A stretch of DNA of 64,000 bases from the NCBI RefSeq assembly GCF_024347455.1, contig NZ_AP025483.1, forward strand, positions 3,348,001 to 3,412,000. Direction: 5' to 3'. The DNA comes from Vibrio echinoideorum (GTDB taxonomy: Bacteria; Pseudomonadota; Gammaproteobacteria; Enterobacterales; Vibrionaceae). Numbering within the stretch: position 1 is the first letter of the stretch; every line of letters begins with the position of its first letter. The position numbers and the translations under genes were made by a program. The notes under the pieces were generated by a model, which saw only the letters and a list, made by a program, of their open reading frames with translations, did no database searches and was not told the DNA's origin. Below are positions 17,931 to 26,810 of this stretch, piece by piece.

Positions 17931-18674
17931 ATGGCACTATTTATCTCAGTTGTTAATCATAGTCATGACGATATTATTTGCGCTAACCCGACACTGAAAA
18001 AACTAGCTAAAGAGCACTCTATAGTATTAAAATCAAACACTATCGCAACCTATAAGCTAAAACAATACTGTCAAAGTTCGGGGATTACATTAATACAAGG
18101 AGATAACAAAAAAGGCTTTGGGGCCAATAATAATGAAGTATTTAATTATTTAATTAATAAAAAAGAAATGAAAAATAAAGACTATTTCCTTATACTAAAC
18201 CCTGATATAGAAGTAAATAATTCAACTATAAACAGCTTAATATCCAAAGTAGCAATTGAAAGAAAACCGATCTCAACTATCAACCTATTCACAGATAGAG
18301 AGATGACGAAGTTTGACAATTCAATCAGGCACTTCCCATCATTACTAAATCCCATAAAAAGTATTTTAAATATTAAACGCGATGACCAATATGATAAAAG
18401 TCAGATTTTTTCTCCAGTTAACATAGACTGGGCCGCAGGGTCATTCTTACTATTCAAATGTGAAGTATTTAAAAAACTACAAGGATTTGATGAAAAATAC
18501 TTTATGTATTTTGAGGATGTGGATATATGCAAAAGAGCTAAGAATGAAGGTGATTTAGTAACTTACTACCCAGAGCTCAAAGGTGTACACTTAGCTCAAC
18601 ACTCAAATAGAAAGTTACTTTCAAAAGAGTTCCTATATTACCTTAAAAGTACACTCATATATTTTATTCGATGA
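17931..18674 (+). CDS. Family 2 glycosyltransferase
   Basis: The 247-residue protein is a GT-A fold enzyme of the rhamnosyltransferase/WcaA-like kind. It shows GFGANNNEVF, the metal- and nucleotide-binding region LILNPDIEV, WAAGSFLLFKCEVFKKLQGFDEKYFMYFEDVDICKR and a final GVHLAQHS, the usual order of GT2 motifs. It probably adds a sugar to the growing undecaprenyl-linked chain. It is co-transcribed with the WbpM-like gene and ends 19 bases before a convergent WbsX gene. Codon and base use are AT-rich compared with the dehydratase before it. Donor and acceptor cannot be told from sequence. Confidence 0.88.
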   Translation: MALFISVVNHSHDDIICANPTLKKLAKEHSIVLKSNTIATYKLKQYCQSSGITLIQGDNKKGFGANNNEVFNYLINKKEMKNKDYFLILNPDIEVNNSTINSLISKVAIERKPISTINLFTDREMTKFDNSIRHFPSLLNPIKSILNIKRDDQYDKSQIFSPVNIDWAAGSFLLFKCEVFKKLQGFDEKYFMYFEDVDICKRAKNEGDLVTYYPELKGVHLAQHSNRKLLSKEFLYYLKSTLIYFIR

Positions 18675-18693
18675 TTATTCAACCATGCTCAAC

Positions 18694-19797
18694 CTATTTT
18701 TTTAAAGACTGCACTTTTTCTAGATTTGAATAACCATAGCGATCATCTGGTTCCAAATATGCAGATTCGGACCATTCATTCCATGCATTTATAATAATCA
18801 TTTTCTCATCAAATGTTTCGCATTTTTTGCTCGCGATCTTTAGTGCCGAATGAAAATTTTCAGAGGATACTTCTTTAAACAAGGTGGCTCGCTTCCCATA
18901 ACGAGGAGTATTATCCCAATCAGGGAAAACAGTGTTATAAACAGGTTTAGAATCAAATCTAACATCGCTATCCTCAAGACCTCGAAGAAAAGAGCTATAA
19001 GAAAATATTTTTTTCTTCTGTAATTTAATACGTAAAATACTCAACAGAGACTGTATTTTCTCGGGCAGAGAGCGTACTAACCGATCGAAAAAAAGTGCTT
19101 GTTTACGTTTCTCAAATGTGTTGTTTGTATATCGAGGATTGAAGTTAACAATTGCTTTGAAATTTTTGTATAGCTTTGAGCTATCCAAAGTCGTATATGA
19201 CCTAAATGCAATAAAATGAACCCCAGAAAAACCATCCTTTCGAGCTAAATAATTAAACTCTTCGATAACCTCATCTAAGTTTCTTATTAATTCTGGTCTA
19301 TAAATACAATATACAGGTTCGTTTTCAATTTTTTTATACCGAATATCTTTAAAAAACTTCGATAAATAATGATAATGATCTTGGATATCCTTTTTTGAGG
19401 TATAATGATTCTGCTTTATTAGGTATTCATTAGGCTTCCCAACCCATTGCCTTGTCCAGCTTTCATTAGCCCAAGTAAAGAAAAAATCAAACGAATGTAT
19501 ATCTGATTTAAGAAAGTTTTCAACAGGCATATCTAAGTAAGGTGTAGAATTGAACCAATAGTGATAAAAATTAAACCCATCTATACCGTAGTCTTTGGCT
19601 AGCTCAACTTGTTTAATAATAGTATCACTCAATGACTGATCTAGATATCCCAACTTTGGCTTTCTTGGCTGAATATGCCCTTCAAATATAGGTACTGCAG
19701 ACTTAACTAATTCCCAATCAGTAAAATCTTTCCCCCACCATTCTGAGTTTTCCTTTATTGGATAAAACTGAGGAAAATAGATCGCATATATATTCAT
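18694..19797 (-). CDS. WbsX-family (GH99-like) glycan-processing or transfer protein
   Basis: The 367-residue protein consists of a WbsX domain. It opens with IYAIYFPQFYPIKENSEWWGKDFTDWELV, then IDGFNFYHYWF, FFFTWANESWTRQW and a final IINAWNEWSESAYLEPD. This fold is related to GH99 endo-mannosidases, but the genes occur in O-antigen and rhamnan clusters, where the proteins are annotated as putative glycosyltransferases. It is the last gene of the rml-wzm-wzt operon, 75 bases after a larger paralogue. Catalytic activity is unproven; Glu residues in ANESW and NEWSE are candidates. Confidence 0.85.
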   Translation of the reverse strand: MNIYAIYFPQFYPIKENSEWWGKDFTDWELVKSAVPIFEGHIQPRKPKLGYLDQSLSDTIIKQVELAKDYGIDGFNFYHYWFNSTPYLDMPVENFLKSDIHSFDFFFTWANESWTRQWVGKPNEYLIKQNHYTSKKDIQDHYHYLSKFFKDIRYKKIENEPVYCIYRPELIRNLDEVIEEFNYLARKDGFSGVHFIAFRSYTTLDSSKLYKNFKAIVNFNPRYTNNTFEKRKQALFFDRLVRSLPEKIQSLLSILRIKLQKKKIFSYSSFLRGLEDSDVRFDSKPVYNTVFPDWDNTPRYGKRATLFKEVSSENFHSALKIASKKCETFDEKMIIINAWNEWSESAYLEPDDRYGYSNLEKVQSLKK

Positions 19798-19872
19798 TTT
19801 TATTTTTCACTCTAAAATAAAGTGAAGAACATAAAATGAAACTTCACTTATTGTTTAATAAAAATTATGTTT

Positions 19873-21963
19873 TTAACTCTCTACCATTTTCAATGCATTA
19901 TTTTCAAAATAGTATCCCAAGTACCTTTCTAAAGCATGTGCGAGAGTTCCATCAACTTGTCCTAGTTCTTGTTCAAAATCTAGGTCCAAATCATTTACTT
20001 TATGGCAAAATTCTTTCAGAGATTTAAAGTCTGCAATATACATAGACCCTGCAGGGAACTTATAATTTACTCGAGCTAACTCACTAGATTTCAGCTCGGT
20101 CAATCGAGACATATGTGACTCATTTGAACCAAAATAATCTAATGAATTAAAAAGATGACCTGTTGGGGCAACCAACTTCGCACCATTATCAAGTAATGAG
20201 AAATTCTTAGATACAACATCTGGAGAGCCAATAATTGAATTGACTAATTGCTGTCTCCATTGCTCGCCATCTATACGATGTTTGGATTTCTTTGAATGAA
20301 TTTTTATAACACGTTTATATGGTAAGTTCTCAACAAACTCCATGACTTCAAAAAGAGGAAGAATATCACGCCCTCTGTTTTCAAACACAAATCCTGCAAC
20401 GTTCCCAAAACTATTGAGTATCTTTTCAGCTCTCAAATATGTAATATCGTTACCAAAATTAATAATAACATCGGCATCACTAATATTAGATATTTTTTCA
20501 AATAACTCTTCAAACAAGTCATCATAATACAAGTGTAATACTACAAGGTTCTCTCTCTTTGATTCTTTTTTCAAAAATGCTTCATTCTTAGATATACACA
20601 ACTCATGTACTTTAGAGCGTTCGAGTGATTGTTGGGTTGCTTTCAAGTAATTATGACCAAAATTTATGCTTGGTTCTAGAACAGCACCTTCAGCCCATTC
20701 ATTCCATGCGTTAATAAAGACTACACTCTCATCGTTAACTTTATTGTTCAAACTATATTCGATCGCATTTTCTAACCATGTTTGATATTTACTAGGTGTT
20801 GAACCTGTAAAAACATGGCCTCTCCCTGGTTTTCTAGCTTCGTTATCCCAAGAAGGAAAAACAGTTCGATATAAATCTGTAGTCTTATCTTCATGGTATT
20901 GCTTAGCTTTTGCATCAACTACTTTGTTATAATCAAATATCAAACCAGAAAAACTATGATTTAACATTTCGTATGAGCTCGGAGATTCAGGTGCAACAAT
21001 CTCTCCCAATTGATGCGGGGGAAATTCAACTGCTGCGTCAAATCCATATTCGCTAGGATCTGTCTGCTCAAATGACTTAGCCATCACTAAGTGAAGTTCA
21101 CCTATATTATTGTCTTTACAGTACTTTCGCCAATTATTTACTACAGTTTTAATGTCTGGTATCACGGCAGGTCTATAAACGGTTAGAAGTAGTTTTCCAT
21201 CGACCTTAATATAACGAGGATCACGAAGGTAATCAGCCACGTCATTTATAAAATTACTATCTATCTCCACAGAATGGTTTTGCCCAATCAAAACATCCTC
21301 TTCATTACCATCCCAGCGTCGAGTCCAATTTTCATTTGCCCAACAAATACTAAAATTGAGATCTATGCTTTTATTTTCATAAAACTGTTTGATGGGTAGT
21401 TCCATTAGTTTCTTACCAGAAAACCAATAATAGTGAAAGCAAAAGCCATGCAAACCGTAATTTTTAGCTAACTCAGCTTGTTGTGGTAAAATATTTTTAT
21501 TTTCTAGATCATAGAAACCTAAATCGCTAGGGAGTAGTGGTTGCTCATGACCGACAAATTGAGGGCAAGCTTTAGTTGCATTGCGCCACTCAGTAAACCC
21601 CTTCCCCCACCATTCATCATTTTCAGGAAAGCAATGGAATTGCGGTAGATAAAAAGCGATTAACTTTGTTTCATAATCAAAATTACGAGATTTCCACTCT
21701 TCTATATATTCACTTTTATTTTTATTAGCAAGCTCAAAACGAGTTCGATATGATTCTTTATAAGGGGAGCTTATATCACTATAGGCACCAAATACACCCC
21801 GTTCATACTGATCGTTATTATGAAATACGTTTACTCTATGCTTTATACCATCTAAACCTTCATTTTTCGCTACATAATAACCACGTTTCATTAATGCGAA
21901 TACATCATCATTCTTATTAAATGCATACCTTAAAGAATTTGCTAACTTTGTCAGTTTTTTCAC
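19873..21963 (-). CDS. WbsX domain fused to RgpF-type rhamnan synthesis domain
   Basis: The 696-residue protein combines two modules. After a short N-terminal region, residues from about 90 to 450 form a WbsX (GH99-like) domain (LIAFYLPQFHCFPENDEWWGKGFTEWRN, HGFCFHYYWFSGK, CWANENWTRRWDG, INAWNEWAEGAVLEPS). Residues from about 470 to the end match the rhamnan synthesis F (RgpF) family (VVLHLYYDDLFEEL, ENRGRDILPLFEV, YKRVIKIHSKKSKH, APTGHLFNSL). Together with rmlBADC this supports a rhamnose-containing O-polysaccharide. The fusion may join two transfer or processing steps in one enzyme. The AT-rich gap 21964-22112 before the next gene holds nothing recognisable. Confidence 0.87.
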   Translation of the reverse strand: MKKLTKLANSLRYAFNKNDDVFALMKRGYYVAKNEGLDGIKHRVNVFHNNDQYERGVFGAYSDISSPYKESYRTRFELANKNKSEYIEEWKSRNFDYETKLIAFYLPQFHCFPENDEWWGKGFTEWRNATKACPQFVGHEQPLLPSDLGFYDLENKNILPQQAELAKNYGLHGFCFHYYWFSGKKLMELPIKQFYENKSIDLNFSICWANENWTRRWDGNEEDVLIGQNHSVEIDSNFINDVADYLRDPRYIKVDGKLLLTVYRPAVIPDIKTVVNNWRKYCKDNNIGELHLVMAKSFEQTDPSEYGFDAAVEFPPHQLGEIVAPESPSSYEMLNHSFSGLIFDYNKVVDAKAKQYHEDKTTDLYRTVFPSWDNEARKPGRGHVFTGSTPSKYQTWLENAIEYSLNNKVNDESVVFINAWNEWAEGAVLEPSINFGHNYLKATQQSLERSKVHELCISKNEAFLKKESKRENLVVLHLYYDDLFEELFEKISNISDADVIINFGNDITYLRAEKILNSFGNVAGFVFENRGRDILPLFEVMEFVENLPYKRVIKIHSKKSKHRIDGEQWRQQLVNSIIGSPDVVSKNFSLLDNGAKLVAPTGHLFNSLDYFGSNESHMSRLTELKSSELARVNYKFPAGSMYIADFKSLKEFCHKVNDLDLDFEQELGQVDGTLAHALERYLGYYFENNALKMVES

Positions 21964-22112
21964 TTTAATCTCTCTTAAGCCTATTATAAAATAAGATTGT
22001 ACATATAACTAACTAAATAGTAATATACATAATAATTATAATATGATTTTATTATTTAACAATTATATCTAGTAATGAAAGAAGCTTGTACTAAAAACAC
22101 TATTTTAATAGT

Positions 22113-23174
22113 CTATTTATTGAATATAGTACCAATTAAACTATCGATAAATCTAAGAGGTTTCATTAATTTCCAGCTAACAGAGTTCACTATATTTTCA
22201 TATTCTGCTTCATTTTCTTTTAACATCTCTTTGTATGAAAGTATTTTTTCATTTAGATCAATTACTAGCGCTTTATTATTCGATTTAATTTCTTCAATTT
22301 CGTCTATTTTATCAAAGTAATCAGGATAAAACCTTGAAATATATACTTTAGTTGCGTGTAGTTCATATTCGATAGAGCTATATTTATAAACTAGTTCATT
22401 TTTATCAATGACAATTTTTAATTCATCTAATACCATATTGATATTAATATTTTTATTACTCAATAATTCAAGAATCTTCTCTAGAGAGTATTTATTAATT
22501 TCATCTATACTCCACCCTTTAGAGTGGTCTGAGCTGCGATCAATAAATCCTGAACAATAATCATTTAAAACATCTGGCTTTGCAGGTTTACCAATAAAAT
22601 CACCAAGTTTTTCTAGCTCAAACATTGGGTCGCTCAACAGTAAATCATAAGAAATAAAAACATGATTTTCATACATGACTTGATTTAACTGTTTGTAAAG
22701 GCTGCGAAGAGTAAGGTCTAGCGAAAAATTTTTAGAAAATAAATCTCGTTTAATCAGGGAATCAACAGTACTTGTAATTGTTCTAGTAGAAAGAATATAT
22801 TTCACATCAAGATTAAGGGCAAAGAATACTTCTTTCCAAAAGGGAAGAGTTAAAATCATTCTCGGATCTTTTATTGCTATATTATCTGACTTATCTATCT
22901 TCTTTCTAAGAACATCAATAGCTTCATTTTTAAGGCTATAATAATAGTCTGTAGGTATTATTTCCATGTCAGATTGAAACCAAAAACAACCGCTATTCGC
23001 CATTAACCTAGTATTGATAGATACAATATTCTCATCTTCAAAATACCCTTTTTGATTATCTGGTGATGAGGGCATTAACTCTTGTCCAAGATCGATATCA
23101 AATAGTTCTAGTGATTTAGTAATCAAACTAGTTCCTGAACGATGCATTCCTAAAACAACATATACTGTACTCAT
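22113..23174 (-). CDS. PAPS-dependent sulfotransferase-family protein
   Basis: The 353-residue protein begins with the 5'-phosphosulfate binding loop of sulfotransferases, LGMHRSGTS (residues 8-16). It continues with a KDPRM motif at 102-106 and a 3'-phosphate binding segment STRTITSTVDSL at 129-140 with Arg131 and Ser residues. The C-terminal quarter looks like a coiled coil (NNKALVIDLNEKILSYKEMLKENEAEYENIVNSV; positions about 295-330). It is cytoplasmic as far as can be seen and lies 13 bases after wzt. Sulfating the O-polysaccharide before export is the obvious role, with PAPS from the cys module at 8-14 kb. Some proteins with this loop have other roles, so activity is inferred. Confidence 0.8.
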   Translation of the reverse strand: MSTVYVVLGMHRSGTSLITKSLELFDIDLGQELMPSSPDNQKGYFEDENIVSINTRLMANSGCFWFQSDMEIIPTDYYYSLKNEAIDVLRKKIDKSDNIAIKDPRMILTLPFWKEVFFALNLDVKYILSTRTITSTVDSLIKRDLFSKNFSLDLTLRSLYKQLNQVMYENHVFISYDLLLSDPMFELEKLGDFIGKPAKPDVLNDYCSGFIDRSSDHSKGWSIDEINKYSLEKILELLSNKNININMVLDELKIVIDKNELVYKYSSIEYELHATKVYISRFYPDYFDKIDEIEEIKSNNKALVIDLNEKILSYKEMLKENEAEYENIVNSVSWKLMKPLRFIDSLIGTIFNK

Positions 23175-23187
23175 ATAGACACTCTAA

Positions 23188-24510
23188 TCAATGAATATTC
23201 TTAACTTTCAATATCGATTTAAAATCAATTAATCCCGTAGCTAAGGAGCTATTTTCAATGACTTTAAATGAGAGGACATCTACACCTCGATGTAAGTATT
23301 CTAAACTTCCATCATACATGCCCAAGCAACCAGCGTTCATAAAATAGGTACCATCACTTAGGTTACATTCAAAATCAAATGAAACAGTGTATTTTGAACC
23401 CTTTTTACACTGCTCCAATATCAATTCATTTAACTTATGAGAAGAATTTCCTCCTAACTCTAAACCTTGAATCGTCTTTATCATCATACCAAAACTTACA
23501 TGATATGAATCCAACGAAAAAACGATATCGTAACAGAAGTGATACTGGTTCCGAGAAGATAATACGTTAACTTTCTTACCCTGTGAGTTCAATATTCTTG
23601 GATTTGAGATTTGAGCTCCCCTTTCTCCATACCATGTTGTAACTAACTCATCATCCATATCTACTAGTTGGGAACTATCGGATTCTGGTTGTACCCCATC
23701 ATTTAAATTAAAAATTTCAGAAGTATTATTGGTATCATTGGAAAAATCTATCAATCTAAGCTGTTCTTTGAATGTCTGCTTCTTTCCATCTTCCATATGT
23801 AAAAGCTTGTGATAGCTATCAATTACAGATTTCGGATTTCCATTTGCTAACATTTCACCATGATCTAACAATATCGCTCTGTCACATAACTCGATAACTT
23901 GCCCTGCAGCATGAGATACAAAGATAATCGTCACACCTTTGTTCTGTAACTCCTGCAACCTAGAAAAGCACTTTCTTTGGAAAGCATCATCACCAACAGC
24001 TAATGCTTCGTCAATAATCAATATTTCAGGGTCAATATTAATTATCACAGAAAAAGCTAACCTAAGCATCATTCCTGATGAGTAAGTTTTTACTTGCCTA
24101 TGAACGAATTCGCCAATTCCTGCAAACTTAATTATTGAGTCTAGTCGTCGATCAATCTCACTTTTTTCTAAACCAAGTATCGTAGCATTATAATATATAT
24201 TTTCTAAACCAGTAAACTCAGGGTTAAATCCGGAACCTAATTCAAGTAGTGCAGCGATCCTTAAGTTACACTTAACTTCACCAGAAGTTGGCTGTAATAC
24301 ACCAGTTATTATCTGTAATAGTGTAGATTTTCCTGAACCGTTATGTCCGACAATGCCTAAAGTTTCTCCTTTATAGACGTTGAAACTTATATCTTTTAAC
24401 GCAGTATATCTCTCGACTTTATTGTTTTTTGTCAATTTACTGATAAATACTTCACTTGGATTATTGAATATATAATAATCCTTACATATATTTTTAATTT
24501 CTAAGACCAT
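23188..24510 (-). CDS. wzt: O-polysaccharide ABC transporter ATP-binding protein Wzt
   Basis: The 440-residue protein has an N-terminal ABC ATPase with Walker A GHNGSGKST (55-63), signature YSSGMMLRLAFS, Walker B ILIIDEALAVGDD and switch VSHAAGQV. A linker and a C-terminal beta-sandwich Wzt_C domain (from about 285 to 430) follow. In the family the C-terminal domain recognises the finished chain end before export. The ATPase powers movement of undecaprenyl-linked O-polysaccharide through Wzm. The gene lies 8 bases after wzm and 13 before the sulfotransferase, so chain-end modification and recognition may be linked. Confidence 0.93.
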   Translation of the reverse strand: MVLEIKNICKDYYIFNNPSEVFISKLTKNNKVERYTALKDISFNVYKGETLGIVGHNGSGKSTLLQIITGVLQPTSGEVKCNLRIAALLELGSGFNPEFTGLENIYYNATILGLEKSEIDRRLDSIIKFAGIGEFVHRQVKTYSSGMMLRLAFSVIINIDPEILIIDEALAVGDDAFQRKCFSRLQELQNKGVTIIFVSHAAGQVIELCDRAILLDHGEMLANGNPKSVIDSYHKLLHMEDGKKQTFKEQLRLIDFSNDTNNTSEIFNLNDGVQPESDSSQLVDMDDELVTTWYGERGAQISNPRILNSQGKKVNVLSSRNQYHFCYDIVFSLDSYHVSFGMMIKTIQGLELGGNSSHKLNELILEQCKKGSKYTVSFDFECNLSDGTYFMNAGCLGMYDGSLEYLHRGVDVLSFKVIENSSLATGLIDFKSILKVKNIH

Positions 24511-24518
24511 TACACACT

Positions 24519-25325
24519 CTAAATAACATCGGAAAATGAATTTTTCATTCTAGTAAAAAACAAATAACTAAGAATCGAAAATAAAAATGAAAAAACAGTA
24601 TAAGCTATAAAATCGGATATATTAAAACCATGCATACCAAATATAATACTACGAATAGTTTCAACTGGTACCGTCAACGGATTAATTTTGATAATATCTT
24701 GAAGAAAACTCGGAACGCTATCAATAGGAAAAAATATTGTACTGGTAAAAAGCAGCATGGTTAGAGAGGTATTGACAACTTGTTCTATATCTCTAAAGAA
24801 AACACTCAATGTTGATATTAAATAAACACATCCAATTAAAAAAAACACAAATGGAACTAGTGCTAATGGTAATAAAAACATGTTTAGATGTAGATCACCA
24901 CCAAAGATAACAATTACTAGTGCAAGAACTATCAAACCACACATGAATTGAACTGCTGATGATAATATAATATTCCAACCTAATATTTCTAGAGGAAATA
25001 TTACTTTTTTTACATAGTTTACATTACCAGTAATCATATTTATTGATCTAGTCACCACTTCTGCAAACCACATATGGATAAGTAAACCAGCAAACATTAT
25101 AGAAGCAAAGTTCGCTGTTATTTCTCGTGCATCTCCCCATTTAGCTTTGAAGATATATTGAAATACAAACGTATAAATTCCAAGCATCATTAATGGATTA
25201 ATGAAGCTCCACAATACCCCTAAAACTGACCCTTTATAACGAGAAATAATATCTCGTTTAACCATGGCATGAGTTAGTCCATAATTTCTGAGCAAAGGAG
25301 TAAAATAATTACATTTACTAAACAT
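24519..25325 (-). CDS. wzm: O-polysaccharide ABC transporter permease Wzm
   Basis: The 268-residue protein is an ABC-2 type membrane subunit with about six hydrophobic segments. It has the KRDIISRYKGSVLGVLWSFINPLMMLGIYTFVF opening (positions 23-55) and a C-terminal INPLTVPVETIRSIIFG motif typical of Wzm/KpsM permeases. With Wzt it exports polysaccharide across the inner membrane, in contrast to Wzx flippase systems. It follows rmlC by 50 bases in the same operon. Confidence 0.92.
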   Translation of the reverse strand: MFSKCNYFTPLLRNYGLTHAMVKRDIISRYKGSVLGVLWSFINPLMMLGIYTFVFQYIFKAKWGDAREITANFASIMFAGLLIHMWFAEVVTRSINMITGNVNYVKKVIFPLEILGWNIILSSAVQFMCGLIVLALVIVIFGGDLHLNMFLLPLALVPFVFFLIGCVYLISTLSVFFRDIEQVVNTSLTMLLFTSTIFFPIDSVPSFLQDIIKINPLTVPVETIRSIIFGMHGFNISDFIAYTVFSFLFSILSYLFFTRMKNSFSDVI

Positions 25326-25375
25326 GATAATACCAGCTATTTTTAATACTTGACCGATTTTGGGGTATCTGTTGA

Positions 25376-25924
25376 CTATAAAAATGACGAGATTTCAAGA
25401 GACTCACCATTTTTATCTTTTTCGGATAATAAAGGGGCACCTTCAACTAAAGGCCATTCAATTCCAATATCAGAGTCACTCCATAGGATTGAATGTTCAG
25501 CTGATGGGTTGTAGTAATCCGTGCATTTATAAACAAACTCCGCTGCCTCACTAGTCACGTAGAACCCATGAGCAAAACCTTCAGGTACCCACAATTGACG
25601 TTTATTTTCAGCTGATAAATACTCTCCCACCCATTGACCAAAAGTTGGTGAACCTTTCCTAATATCTACTGCTACATCAAACACTTCACCTGAAACGACT
25701 CTTACCAACTTACCTTGAGTATTTTCTGTTTGGTAATGCAAACCACGTAAAATACCTTTCGTAGATTTAGAGTGATTATCTTGAACGAACTGCGTCGGTT
25801 TACCTGTCACTAGTTCTTCAAATTTATTTTGATTCCAAGTCTCCATAAAAAAACCACGCTCATCACCAAATACGCTTGGCTCTATAATTTTCACATCAGG
25901 GATACGAGTATCAATTACTTTCAT
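25376..25924 (-). CDS. rmlC: dTDP-4-dehydrorhamnose 3,5-epimerase RmlC
   Basis: The 182-residue cupin enzyme matches RmlC along its length: VKIIEPSVFGDERGFFMETWN, FVQDNHSKSTKGILRGLHYQ with the catalytic His, VRVVSGEVFDVAVDIRKGSPTFGQW and LWVPEGFAHGFYV. It converts dTDP-4-keto-6-deoxyglucose to the L-lyxo form for dTDP-L-rhamnose. It starts 4 bases after the rmlD stop and is the fourth gene of rmlBADC. Confidence 0.97.
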   Translation of the reverse strand: MKVIDTRIPDVKIIEPSVFGDERGFFMETWNQNKFEELVTGKPTQFVQDNHSKSTKGILRGLHYQTENTQGKLVRVVSGEVFDVAVDIRKGSPTFGQWVGEYLSAENKRQLWVPEGFAHGFYVTSEAAEFVYKCTDYYNPSAEHSILWSDSDIGIEWPLVEGAPLLSEKDKNGESLEISSFL

Positions 25925-25928
25925 TTTA

Positions 25929-26810
25929 TTATCCTGTATACGCTTGAATATTATTTAACGCTGCTTTCCAATCACTCGCTCCAATAGAGAAATTTTTCGT
26001 GATTTTGGCAGTACTCAATTGAGAATTACTTGGACGCTTTGCTGGTGTTGGGTATTGATCAGTAGTAATGCTTGTTAAACTCGGTTTTTTCGCAAGCACC
26101 TTTTGCTCAACGGCAATATCAAAAATCGCGTTAGCAAAGTCAAACCAACTCACATGTGGCAAACCTGAGTAATGGTAAACACCGTACTCAACCGTATCAC
26201 CTTGAGTAATACGCTTCGCAATTTTGATCAATGTATTGGCAATATCGCTGGCATACGTAGGCCCACCAAACTGGTCACCAACAATACTTAAGGCGTTTCT
26301 ACTTTCAGCTAAACGCAGCATGGTTTTAACGAAGTTATTACCATTCTCACCAAATACCCATGCAGTGCGAAGGATAACGTGTTTCTCACACGCTTGTACC
26401 ACAGCGATTTCACCGGCGAGCTTACTTTCACCATATACACCTTGAGGGTTTGTAGCATCCGTTTCCACATACTCGCCTGCTTTATTGCCTTCAAAGACAT
26501 AATCCGTCGAGATATGTAAAATAGCTGCATCAATACTTTGGGCCGCTTGGGCTAAGTATTTTGGACCATCACGATTTATCGCATAAGACAGTTCAACTTC
26601 CTCTTCAGCTTTATCCACCGCGGTATGCGCTGCTGCATTAATAATGATGGTCGGTTGAAACCCAACAACGGCAGCATTGACAGCATCTTGACTCGTAATG
26701 TCAAGATGCTCTCTATCAAGCGCTAATATTGTTATATTTTCATTGTTGGCTAACTGTTCAGTGAGGCAAGAACCAACTTGACCGTGGCAGCCAGTAATTA
26801 ATATACGCAT
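25929..26810 (-). CDS. rmlD: dTDP-4-dehydrorhamnose reductase RmlD
   Basis: The 293-residue SDR enzyme catalyses the last step to dTDP-L-rhamnose. Motifs are GCHGQVGSCL at the N-terminus, NAAAHTAVDKAE, HISTDYVFEG and YGESKLAGE (YxxxK). It overlaps the rmlA stop by one base, so the two are coupled. Length and order agree with other rmlBADC operons. Confidence 0.97.
   Translation of the reverse strand: MRILITGCHGQVGSCLTEQLANNENITILALDREHLDITSQDAVNAAVVGFQPTIIINAAAHTAVDKAEEEVELSYAINRDGPKYLAQAAQSIDAAILHISTDYVFEGNKAGEYVETDATNPQGVYGESKLAGEIAVVQACEKHVILRTAWVFGENGNNFVKTMLRLAESRNALSIVGDQFGGPTYASDIANTLIKIAKRITQGDTVEYGVYHYSGLPHVSWFDFANAIFDIAVEQKVLAKKPSLTSITTDQYPTPAKRPSNSQLSTAKITKNFSIGASDWKAALNNIQAYTG

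Noticed and set aside
18675..18693. Terminator between the convergent GT2 and WbsX genes
   Set aside because: The 19-base gap has no stem; only a T/A-rich run is present.
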